From the NCBI GenBank assembly GCA_001570385.1, contig BBYL01000018.1, forward strand, positions 1-64,000: DNA of 64,000 bases. The letters are read 5' to 3'. The position numbers and the translations under genes were made by a program. Below the pieces are notes generated by a model. It did not search any database and was not told where the DNA came from. It saw only the letters and a program-made list of their open reading frames with translations. Positions 31,160 through 38,521 of the stretch are shown here, in pieces; the first letter of the stretch is position 1, and every line of letters starts with the position of its first letter. This DNA comes from Microtetraspora glauca (GTDB taxonomy: Bacteria > Actinomycetota > Actinomycetes > Streptosporangiales > Streptosporangiaceae).

Positions 31160-33475
31160 ATGCAACCCTTTGAGCTTCCCGACTTCTACGTGCCGTACCC
31201 GGCCAGACTGAACCCGCATCTGGACGGCGCGCGCACGCACACGAAGGAATGGGCCCAGGACATGGGCATGCTCGATCCCGGGCTCGGAGTCTGGGACGAG
31301 CGGCTGCTCGACTCCATGGACTACGGGCTGATGTGCGCCTACACCCATCCCGACGCCGACGCCGCCGAATTGGACCTCATCACGGACTGGTACGTGTGGG
31401 TGTTCTTCTTCGACGACCACTTCCTGGAGGTCTACAAGCGCGGCCGGGACACGGACGGCGCCAAGGAGTACCTCGACCGGTTGCCGGCCTTCATGCCGGT
31501 GCACGACACGGCGGACATGCCCGAGCCGGTCAACCCCGTGGAACGCGGCCTCGCCGACCTGTGGCGCCGTACGGTGCCCGGGATGTCCATGGACTGGCGG
31601 GACAGGTTCGTCGAGAGCACCAGGAACCTGCTGATCGAGTCGTTGTGGGAGCTGTCCAACATCGACGCGGGCCGGGTCGCCAACCCGATGGAGTACATCG
31701 AGATGCGGCGCAGGGTCGGCGGCGCGCCCTGGTCGGCGAACCTGGTGGAGCACGCGGTGGGCGCCGAGATCCCCGCGCGCGTCTCCCGCACCCGGCCGAT
31801 GCACGTGCTCAGGGACACGTTCTCCGACGCGGTGCACCTGCGCAACGACATCTTCTCCTACCAGCGGGAGGTCGAGGAGGAGGGCGAGCTCAGCAACGGG
31901 ATCCTGGTGTTCGAGAAGTTCTTCGACTACGGGACCCAGGAGGCGGCGGACGCGGTCAACGACCTGCTGACCTCCCGGTTGCACCAGTTCGAGAACACGG
32001 CGTTCACGGAGCTGCCCCCGCTCTTTGAGGAGCACGCCCTCGACCCGGCGGAGCGGCTGGCCGTCCTCGCGTACGTCAAGGGTCTGCAGGACTGGCAGTC
32101 CGGCGGGCACGAGTGGCACATGCGCTCCAGTCGCTACATGAACGGGTCCGCCGGGGGCGCCGGGTCCGCCCCGGCCGCCGGTCCGGTGCCCGGTGGTCCG
32201 GTGCTCGGTGGTCCGGTGCTCGGCGGGCCCACCGGGCTCGGCACCGCGTCCGCGCAGATCAGGCTCGCCGCCGGCCTACGCGGGCCGGGCGGGGCCAGAA
32301 GCTTCACCCATGTCCCGTACCAGCGGGTCGAGCCGCTGCCGAGGGACGGCATCGACCTGCCGTACCCCGTGCTGCTCAACCCGCACCTCGACACCGCGCG
32401 CAGGGAGAGCGTGGCATGGGCGGCGCGCATGGGCTTCCACGACCCGCTCCCGAACGTTCCCGGCCCCGGGTTGTGGACCGCCCGGCAGAACAAGGGCTTC
32501 GACTTCGCCCTCTGCTCGGCCAGGATCGATCCCGATATCTCCGCGCCCGAGCTGACGTTGTCGGCGGAGTGGCTCACCTGGGGGACCTACGCCGACGACT
32601 ACTTCCCCGTGGTCTTCGGCCCCACCGGTGACATGACGGGCGCGCGGACGTTCAACGAGCGGCTGTCCGCGTTCATGCCGCTGGATCTCGGCGTCGTCCC
32701 CGCGCCGGCGAATCCGGTGGAACTCGCCCTGGGCGACCTGTGGGCCCGTACGGCGGCCGCCATGTCCATGACCGCCCGGCGGATGTTCCGCACGGCGGTG
32801 GAGAGCATGACGGAGAGCTGGCTGTGGGAGCTGGCGAACCACATGCAGAACCGGATCCCGGATCCGGTCGACTACATGGAGATGCGGCGCAGGACCTTCG
32901 GGTCGGACCTCACCAGGGCGCTGAACCGGCCGGTCAGCGAGCTGCGGGTGCCCCCTGAGATCTATCAGAGCCGCACCATGCTCGGGCTGGAGAACGCGAC
33001 CGCCGACGTCGGCTGCCTGATCAACGACGTCTACTCCTACCAGAAGGAGATCCAGTACGAGGGGGAACTGCACAACTGCGTCCTGGTCGTGCAGGACTTC
33101 TTCGACTGCGACGCGCGGCGGGCACTCGGCGTCGTCACCGACCTGATCGCCTCGCGGCTGCGGCAGTTCGAGCATCTCGTCGCGGTCGAGCTGCCCGTCC
33201 TGTTCGACGACTACGACCTGGACGAGGGGGCGAGGAAGGCGCTCACCGCGTACGTGGCGGGCCTTTCGGACTGGATGTCCGCGATCCAGGTCTGGCATGA
33301 GGGGACCCGGCGCTATGAGGAGTCCGAGCTGGCGTACCCGAGAGTGAGAGGCGCCCTGCTCGACGGCCCCGCCGGGGTCGCCACCGGGGCACTGCCCATT
33401 GGCCCGACGGGACTCGGCACCGCGGCCGCGCGGGTCCTCACCCTGCTGGGCGCGGCGCGGGGATCGGTGGTGTGA
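31160..33475 (+). CDS. geoA: Two-domain geosmin-type terpene synthase with two encapsulin cargo motifs, 771 aa
   Basis: The N-terminal domain has DDHFLE at 85-90 and NDIFSYQRE at 229-237; the C-terminal domain has DDYFP at 479-483 and NDVYSYQKE at 622-630. This is the layout of germacradienol/geosmin synthase, in which the first half converts FPP to germacradienol and the second to geosmin. Compared with the S. coelicolor enzyme as I remember it, the linker (about 328-375) and the C-terminal tail (735-771) are replaced by Gly/Pro/Ala-rich disordered sequence, each with one GPTGLGTA motif (356-363 and 748-755). In Family 2B systems such motifs load the cargo. ATG at 31160 is 15 nt after the shell A stop. 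Confidence 0.92.
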   Translation: MQPFELPDFYVPYPARLNPHLDGARTHTKEWAQDMGMLDPGLGVWDERLLDSMDYGLMCAYTHPDADAAELDLITDWYVWVFFFDDHFLEVYKRGRDTDGAKEYLDRLPAFMPVHDTADMPEPVNPVERGLADLWRRTVPGMSMDWRDRFVESTRNLLIESLWELSNIDAGRVANPMEYIEMRRRVGGAPWSANLVEHAVGAEIPARVSRTRPMHVLRDTFSDAVHLRNDIFSYQREVEEEGELSNGILVFEKFFDYGTQEAADAVNDLLTSRLHQFENTAFTELPPLFEEHALDPAERLAVLAYVKGLQDWQSGGHEWHMRSSRYMNGSAGGAGSAPAAGPVPGGPVLGGPVLGGPTGLGTASAQIRLAAGLRGPGGARSFTHVPYQRVEPLPRDGIDLPYPVLLNPHLDTARRESVAWAARMGFHDPLPNVPGPGLWTARQNKGFDFALCSARIDPDISAPELTLSAEWLTWGTYADDYFPVVFGPTGDMTGARTFNERLSAFMPLDLGVVPAPANPVELALGDLWARTAAAMSMTARRMFRTAVESMTESWLWELANHMQNRIPDPVDYMEMRRRTFGSDLTRALNRPVSELRVPPEIYQSRTMLGLENATADVGCLINDVYSYQKEIQYEGELHNCVLVVQDFFDCDARRALGVVTDLIASRLRQFEHLVAVELPVLFDDYDLDEGARKALTAYVAGLSDWMSAIQVWHEGTRRYEESELAYPRVRGALLDGPAGVATGALPIGPTGLGTAAARVLTLLGAARGSVV

Positions 33476-33479
33476 GCCG

Positions 33480-34856
33480 ATGACCTCCGACGACCAGCCG
33501 CGGCTGAGCCTCGGTACCGCCGCCGCGCGGAACCTGGCGACGACGACCAAGTCGGCGCCGCAGATGCGGGAGATCACCTCGCGGCACCTGCTCCGGGTGC
33601 TTCCCTGGGTGCAGGTGAAAGGCGGCACGTACCGGCTCAACCGGCGACTGACCCACAGGCCGGGCGCGGGACGCGTCATGTTCACCTCGGCGGACGCGCT
33701 GACCAGGATCGTCCCGGTGACACTGGGGGAGCTGCCCGCGCTGCGCGGGTTCGCGGACCTCACGATCCTGGACGCGCTGGCCGACCGCTTCGTCCAGCGG
33801 GACCTGGCACCCGGCCAGGTTCTCGTCTCCGCGGGGGACCCGGTGGATCGGATGATCCTCATCGCGTACGGCCGGGTGGACGTGGCGGCCGTCGGCGAGC
33901 ACGGGCGCTCCCGGCTGCTCGGCGTGCTGGCCGACGGCGACCACCTCGGCGCGCAGGCGCTGTCCGGCGCGGCGATGAACTGGGGGTTCACGGCGACGGC
34001 GGGCACCGCCTGCACCGTGCTGAGTCTGCCCCTGGACGCGTTCCAGGAGCTGCTCGACCGTTCCGAGCCGCTCCGGGATCACCTGGGGCGGTTCGCGGCC
34101 CGCTCCCGAGCCCGGCAGACCAAGCACGGCGAGGCGGAGATCGAGCTGGCCGCGGGTCATGTGGGGGAGGCGGCGCTGCCGGGGACGTTCGTGGACTACG
34201 AGGCGGAGCCTCGGGAGTACGAGTTGAGTGTGGCGCAGACGATCCTGCGGATTCACACGCGGGTGGCGGATCTGTACAACGAGCCGATGAACCAGACCGA
34301 GCAGCAGTTGCGGTTGACGATCGAGGCGTTGCGGGAGCGGCAGGAGTACGAGCTGGTCAACAACCGGGAGTTCGGGTTGTTGTACAACGCGGATCTGGGG
34401 CAGCGCATCCACACCAGGACCGGCCCGCCGACCCCCGACGACCTCGACGAACTGCTCTGCCGGCGGAGGAAGTCGCACTGCTTCGTGGCCCACCCCCAGG
34501 CCATCGCCGCCTTCGCCCGGCAGTGCAACAGCAGGGGCGTCTACCCCGATTCCGTCCAGGCCGGGGAATCCATGGTGACGGCCTGGCGCGGGGTGCCGAT
34601 CCTGCCCTGCGACAAGATCCCGATCAGCCGCCGGGGGCTCAGTTCGATCATCGTCATGCGGGTGGGGGAGGAGGACCAGGGGGTGATCGGACTGCACCGC
34701 ACCGGGCTGCCGGACGAGTACCAGCCGGGCGTTTCTGTCCGGTGCACGGGCATCGACGAGAAGGCCATCGCCTCCTATCTCGTCAGTGCCTACTATTCGG
34801 CGGCCGTTCTCGTTCCCGACGCGATCGGCGTGCTCGACAGCGTCGAGGTCGCGTAA
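33480..34856 (+). CDS. Family 2B encapsulin shell protein B (EshA-type paralogue), 458 aa
   Basis: ATG at 33480, 4 nt after the synthase stop. The domain order is as in shell A: arm PRLSLGTAAARNLATTTKSA (7-26), start of HK97 fold, a cyclic-nucleotide-like insert (about 85-195; LAPGQVLVSAGDPVDRMILI, LADGDHLGA), then the HK97 core. The insert differs from shell A at most positions, while the core from HGEAEIELAAGHVGE to QRIHTR is nearly identical. The pair therefore probably builds one mixed shell with two kinds of surface domain. No cNMP-site Arg is visible here either. A strong terminator follows 16 nt after the stop. Confidence 0.93.
   Translation: MTSDDQPRLSLGTAAARNLATTTKSAPQMREITSRHLLRVLPWVQVKGGTYRLNRRLTHRPGAGRVMFTSADALTRIVPVTLGELPALRGFADLTILDALADRFVQRDLAPGQVLVSAGDPVDRMILIAYGRVDVAAVGEHGRSRLLGVLADGDHLGAQALSGAAMNWGFTATAGTACTVLSLPLDAFQELLDRSEPLRDHLGRFAARSRARQTKHGEAEIELAAGHVGEAALPGTFVDYEAEPREYELSVAQTILRIHTRVADLYNEPMNQTEQQLRLTIEALRERQEYELVNNREFGLLYNADLGQRIHTRTGPPTPDDLDELLCRRRKSHCFVAHPQAIAAFARQCNSRGVYPDSVQAGESMVTAWRGVPILPCDKIPISRRGLSSIIVMRVGEEDQGVIGLHRTGLPDEYQPGVSVRCTGIDEKAIASYLVSAYYSAAVLVPDAIGVLDSVEVA
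34126..34415 (+). repeat. Gene-conversion tract, copy in shell gene B
   Basis: Partner of 30411-30700 (3 differences in 290 nt). Two further shared tracts: 29780-29902 with 33495-33617 (4 differences in 123 nt) and 30980-31031 with 34692-34743 (52 nt identical). Confidence 0.95.
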
Positions 34857-34872
34857 CGGCGGGCGGCCCGGG

Positions 34873-34918
34873 CGATGCGGGGCGCCGGGGGCGGACACTC
34901 ACCCGGCGCCCCGCATCG
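34873..34918 (+). terminator. 17-bp-stem terminator of the encapsulin operon
   Basis: CGATGCGGGGCGCCGGG, a 12-nt loop, then CCCGGCGCCCCGCATCG: a perfect stem 16 nt after the shell B stop. It is the clearest terminator in the window and marks shell B as the last operon gene. Confidence 0.93.
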
Positions 34919-35335
34919 GCGTGGGCGTGCACCGGCGATCGCGGAATCGCGGCCGCGTACGACATTCTCATCATGTCGGCCGGGAAATCGATTTTGTCTC
35001 GACATGGGCGTGGCATTAGGGTGTCATTGTGACTGCCGGGTCGGCCATGGGCCATAAGCGAGTGAGGCACCCGGCCACGGCGTGAGGGCCGGGCGGGCGA
35101 GAGGCCCGCCGTTTCTTTTCTCCGCGCGTCTTCTTTTCTCCGCGCGTTTCGCGCGTTCGTCCATGAACCGATCCGGCCGCTGAATCGCCGATCGGTGGGA
35201 TATCCGGCGCGCCTTCCCATAATTCCCACACCACGGTCGTGGTCGTCCGTGGTGATTTCCTGCCGCCCTGTCAGGCGGTTATTCGCCATGCCCGCGAACG
35301 TCCGCGGCAGCACCGATCCGGAGAAGAAACAGAGA
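34919..35335. other. Intergenic region with a T-tract terminator and an 18-nt-period repeat
   Basis: No gene seen. It contains the hairpin at 35092-35110, a TTCTTTTCTCCGCGCGT direct repeat at 35113-35129 and 35131-35147, and an AT-richer patch near 34960-35035 that could hold the next promoter. Confidence 0.5.
35092..35120 (+). terminator. Intrinsic terminator with T-rich tail
   Basis: GGCGGGC, loop GAGAG, GCCCGCC, followed by GTTTCTTTTC. It is a textbook stem plus T tract, rare here. No gene directly precedes it on this strand, so it may end a small unannotated transcript or be a backup for the encapsulin operon. Confidence 0.6.
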
Positions 35336-36166
35336 ATGCCGAACGATTTCAACCGACAGATCATCGAGGAGTTCCGCGCCAATGGAGGCCGGGTCGGCGG
35401 TCCTTTCGAGGGAGCCCGGTTGCTCCTGTTGACCACCACGGGAGCGCGGTCCGGCGCGCCGCACACGACCCCGGTCGGCTACCTTCCCGACGGCGGCGAA
35501 CGAATCCTGGTCATCGCCTCGGCCGGTGGCGCGCCGAACCATCCGGCCTGGTTCCACAACCTGGTGGCCAACCCTCTGGTCACGGTCGAGGACGGCGTCT
35601 TCACCTATGAGGCGCGGGCCGTCGTACTGGAGGGGGCCGAACGCGACCGAGTCTTCGCCCGCGCGGTCGAGGCCGATGCCGGGTGGGCCGACTACCAGGC
35701 AAGGACGACGCGCGTCATCCCCGTGGTCGCCCTTGAGGCGGTCGCGGGCGGACCGCCGAACGCGGCGTCGTGGGGTGCGGCTCTCAAGCTGGTCCACGAC
35801 GCGTTCCGGCGGGAGCTCGCCCTGATCCGCAAGGAGATCGCGGAGTCGGGTCCCGGGCTGGGCGCCCAGCTCCGGGTGAACTGCCTGACCCTGTGTCAGG
35901 GGCTGCACAACCACCACACCGGTGAGGACGCGGGGATCTTCCGGCCCCTCGCCGGGCGCCATCCGGAACTCGCCCCGACGCTGGACCGGCTGCGCCGGGA
36001 ACACCAGAAGGTCGCGGACCTCCTCGCCTCCCTGCGGGAGGTCATCTCTCGTGACGGCGTGGATCCCCTGGTGGTGCTCGCCGAAGTCGAGCGGCTCGCA
36101 GAGGAGGTCGAAAAGCACCTCGACTACGAGGAAGAGCAGCTGATCCCGATCCTCGACGCTCCCTGA
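35336..36166 (+). CDS. Deazaflavin-type nitroreductase domain fused to hemerythrin domain, 276 aa
   Basis: ATG at 35336 (MPNDFNRQIIEEFR) with GGAGAAGAAAC upstream. Residues 1-135 form the Ddn/DUF385 split-barrel domain (GGPFEGARLLLLTTTGARSG, HTTPVGYLPDGGERILVIAS, HPAWFHNLVANPLVTVE), whose members use coenzyme F420. Residues 150-276 are a hemerythrin-like four-helix bundle with LHNHHTGEDAGIF, LRREHQKV and HLDYEEEQLIPIL, i.e. the His/Glu ligands for a di-iron site. An F420 or quinone-linked redox domain joined to an oxygen/iron module suggests a redox or nitrosative stress role, which is inferred. Expressed alone; convergent with the GntR gene. Confidence 0.9.
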   Translation: MPNDFNRQIIEEFRANGGRVGGPFEGARLLLLTTTGARSGAPHTTPVGYLPDGGERILVIASAGGAPNHPAWFHNLVANPLVTVEDGVFTYEARAVVLEGAERDRVFARAVEADAGWADYQARTTRVIPVVALEAVAGGPPNAASWGAALKLVHDAFRRELALIRKEIAESGPGLGAQLRVNCLTLCQGLHNHHTGEDAGIFRPLAGRHPELAPTLDRLRREHQKVADLLASLREVISRDGVDPLVVLAEVERLAEEVEKHLDYEEEQLIPILDAP

Positions 36167-36188
36167 GCGGGGCGCCCGGCCGCGGCGC

Positions 36189-36893
36189 TCAGGTCGGGCG
36201 GGAGGCGAAGAGGTGCTCGGCGCCCTGCGGATGCGCCTGGATGCGCGCGATCAGCACGTCGCGGCCCTGGAGCACGTGCTCGCTCATCAGCCGCGCGGCG
36301 CGGGCGCCCTCGTGCGCGGCGATGGCGTCGCGGATCAGCCGGTGGAACAGGTGCGAGCGCTCCATCTCGCTCCTGTCGAACTGGCGGAACGCCTGGAACA
36401 CCAGGGGGACGTCGACCGTACGGGCGAGGAGCTGGGCGAGCCGCTCGTGCCGGGCCGCGTGGATGATCGCGCCGTGGATGAGCCGGTTCGCCTCGCTGAG
36501 AGCCCGCACGCCTTCGAGGGTTCCGCCGGCGGCGATCCCGATCGACTCCTCGAAGAGGGCGATGCCCTCGTCGATGCGGGCGAGGTCCTCGTCGGTGATC
36601 CGGGCGGCCGCCAGCTCCGCGGCGAACGACTCGAGGAGCGCGCGCAGCGCGTACAGGTCGGCCAGCTCCTCCACCGAGACGGAGCGCACGACCGCGCCCC
36701 GGTTGGGTTCGCTGTGGACGAGCCCCTCGGCCTCCAGCATGCGCAGCGACTCGCGCACCGGCGTGCGGGACAGCTCGAACTCCTTGGCGATGCGCTGCTC
36801 GATCAGCCGTTGCCCCGGCAGGTATCGGCCCTCGACGATCGCCTGGCGGATCTGCTCGTAGGCGGTGCGCGTGTTGCCCTTGGCCTCGGTCAA
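36189..36893 (-). CDS. GntR/FadR-type (FCD) regulator, 234 aa
   Basis: TTG at 36893 has GGGGGA upstream. Winged helix at about 8-75 (AYEQIRQAIVEGRYLPGQRL, ELSRTPVRESLRMLEAEGLV), then the all-helical FCD effector domain (YALRALLESFAAELAAARIT, ANRLIHGAIIHAARHERLAQ, HRLIRDAIAAHEGARAARLM) with the Asp/His positions that bind a metal and an organic acid in this family. An ATTGTACGCAAT palindrome lies 49-60 nt upstream, and a similar site precedes the catabolic operon at 38522. It is the likely master repressor of that operon. Confidence 0.9.
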   Translation of the reverse strand: MTEAKGNTRTAYEQIRQAIVEGRYLPGQRLIEQRIAKEFELSRTPVRESLRMLEAEGLVHSEPNRGAVVRSVSVEELADLYALRALLESFAAELAAARITDEDLARIDEGIALFEESIGIAAGGTLEGVRALSEANRLIHGAIIHAARHERLAQLLARTVDVPLVFQAFRQFDRSEMERSHLFHRLIRDAIAAHEGARAARLMSEHVLQGRDVLIARIQAHPQGAEHLFASRPT

Positions 36894-36941
36894 CTCGTCC
36901 CCCGCTGCGCTCTGCTCCGGCCTGGTCCCGCTTCTCGCTGG

Positions 36942-36953
36942 ATTGTACGCAAT
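36942..36953. promoter_or_regulatory. Candidate GntR operator, ATTGTACGCAAT
   Basis: An inverted ATTG-N4-CAAT repeat between the phosphotransferase stop and the GntR start, fitting the general GT-N-AC form of FadR-subfamily operators and resembling the palindrome at 38499-38514. Confidence 0.6.
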
Positions 36954-36962
36954 TCGTGGTGA

Positions 36963-38381
36963 TCAGGTCGTGGGTCCGTGCACCCGGCGCGGGGCCGCCA
37001 CCAGCAGCTTGTCGCGTACGGCCTCCGCCACGGCGGTCGCGACCTTCTCGCCGCGCAGGGAGCCGTCCCGGATGCGCCGGGCGAGCTCCCGGTCGTCGGC
37101 CACGCCGAGGGCGTCGAGCCGCCGGCGGTGCCCGGCGGCGAGGTCGGCGCCCATCGTGATCTCCCGCGCCGCGATCGCCAGGGAGTTGGCCGCGACCCTG
37201 GTCAGGTAGGCGGTCCTCCCCTCGACGGCCGTGAGCACCTCGCCGAGCAGGAACTCGCGTACGGCGGACACGAGTTCGGCGGCGCCGGGCGCGTCATGCG
37301 GCGGGCGCGAGGCGGAGGCCCCGTCCGTCATGTCGCCGGGCACCGGAGGGGCGGGGACGCCGAGCAGGTCGAGCAGATCGCGTTCGACGGTCGCGGTGCG
37401 GCGCCCGATCGCGGCCAGCTCGACCGAGCGTTCGGCGCCGCTGCGGTGGGCGTGCGCCTGCAGCACGCAGATGACGCCCCATTTGACGTTTCCGAGCACC
37501 TCCCACCAGCGCACGGCCTCGGGCGTCACGGCCCGGCTGCCGCCCGCGGCGTGATAGGCCGCGAGCACGTCCTCGATCGCGGCCACGCCGCCGGCCCGCC
37601 CCGGCCCGCCGAAACGCCAGGACCGGACGCACAGCCAGCCCAGATCCTCGGCCGGGTCGCCGACGTGGGCGAGCTCCCAGTCCAGTACGGCGCGCAGGCG
37701 GTCGCCGTCGAGGAGCAGGTTGCCCAGCCGGAAGTCGCCGTGCACGACGGCGGGTTCGGCGGGCGGCGGTCGGTGGGTCTCCAGCCACGCGAACCCGATC
37801 TCCAACGCCGGATGCGGCTCGCCGAGGTCGTCGAGCACGTCGCGGTAGAACGCGAGCGGATCGCGCGCCGGAAGCTCGGGCACCGTGCCGGGGTCGATGG
37901 CATGCAGAGCGGCGAGCGCCGTACCGGCCTCCGCGGCGAACCGTTCACGGGCCCGCTGGAAGCCGGGCGCGCGGAGCAGCTCCGCCGGGCTGGACTCGCC
38001 GGGCACCCTCTCGGTCAGGACGAACTCCCCGAGCGCGGCGACGTCCGGGGACGCGGCTTCCCCGGACGTGGCTTCCCTGGACACGGGGTCGCCGCTCGCG
38101 GCGATCACCCGGGGCACGGGCACCCCGGCCGCCGCGGCTGCCCGCAGGACCGCCGCCTCGGCGTGCTGGCCGATCTGGCCGGGCACGCCGCCCGCGCGTT
38201 GCCGCTGCAGGATCAGGCCGGGACTCCCGCCGGTGAGATCGACCTGCCAGGTGGAGCGTGACGCTCCGCCGGACAGCCGGGTGAGCGCGGCGACCCCGCC
38301 GCCCTCGCCGTACGCGGTGCGCGCGAGCGTCTCGACCGCGGCGCGCAGGCTCTCGTGTTCCGTACCCGGATTCGGGGTCAT
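36963..38381 (-). CDS. APH-type phosphotransferase fused to DUF6285-like C-terminal domain, 472 aa
   Basis: ATG at 38381 with GAGGGACAG upstream. Residues 1-340 are an aminoglycoside phosphotransferase/choline-kinase fold: LSGGASRSTWQVDL, the catalytic loop VVHGDFRLGNLLLD near 212, and the metal site VLDWELAHVGDP. The last 110 residues (EFLLGEVLTAVEGRTAYLTR to LVAAPRRVHG) match the small helical domain that accompanies ACAD10-type kinases. In that family the kinase phosphorylates a hydroxyacyl-CoA before an acyl-CoA dehydrogenase-like partner eliminates it. A suitable dehydrogenase gene lies at 39818, so a hydroxyacyl-CoA step is a reasonable guess. Confidence 0.85.
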   Translation of the reverse strand: MTPNPGTEHESLRAAVETLARTAYGEGGGVAALTRLSGGASRSTWQVDLTGGSPGLILQRQRAGGVPGQIGQHAEAAVLRAAAAAGVPVPRVIAASGDPVSREATSGEAASPDVAALGEFVLTERVPGESSPAELLRAPGFQRARERFAAEAGTALAALHAIDPGTVPELPARDPLAFYRDVLDDLGEPHPALEIGFAWLETHRPPPAEPAVVHGDFRLGNLLLDGDRLRAVLDWELAHVGDPAEDLGWLCVRSWRFGGPGRAGGVAAIEDVLAAYHAAGGSRAVTPEAVRWWEVLGNVKWGVICVLQAHAHRSGAERSVELAAIGRRTATVERDLLDLLGVPAPPVPGDMTDGASASRPPHDAPGAAELVSAVREFLLGEVLTAVEGRTAYLTRVAANSLAIAAREITMGADLAAGHRRRLDALGVADDRELARRIRDGSLRGEKVATAVAEAVRDKLLVAAPRRVHGPTT

Positions 38382-38498
38382 CGGCTGTCCCTCTGGTCGG
38401 CGTCGACTCTGGGTCGCAAAGACGTCTCAGGCGTCACTGACGCGGTAGTTGCATACCAAAATACGGTTTTCTGGCCCTCAGGGGTAGATTTTTGCCCC

Positions 38499-38514
38499 AG
38501 ATTGCGTGCAATCT
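38499..38514. promoter_or_regulatory. Candidate GntR operator, AGATTGCGTGCAATCT
   Basis: A perfect 16-bp palindrome ending 7 nt before the CoA transferase start codon. The ATTGCGTGCAAT core resembles ATTGTACGCAAT before the GntR gene. Binding there would block the whole twelve-gene operon. Confidence 0.65.
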
Positions 38515-38521
38515 ATCCGCC

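Noticed and set aside
29528..32119. 863-codon minus-strand frame across the encapsulin operon
   Set aside because: Antisense shadow of prenyl synthase, shell A and terpene synthase; no recognisable domain or start site.
31160..33475. 2-methylisoborneol synthase
   Set aside because: That enzyme is single-domain with a long N-terminal tail and needs a GPP methyltransferase; here there are two cyclase domains with geosmin-type motifs and no methyltransferase nearby.
29753..34856. Shell genes as Crp/Fnr-type transcription regulators
   Set aside because: They do contain a cyclic-nucleotide-like domain, but there is no DNA-binding helix-turn-helix; length, arm and core match EshA/Family 2B encapsulins.
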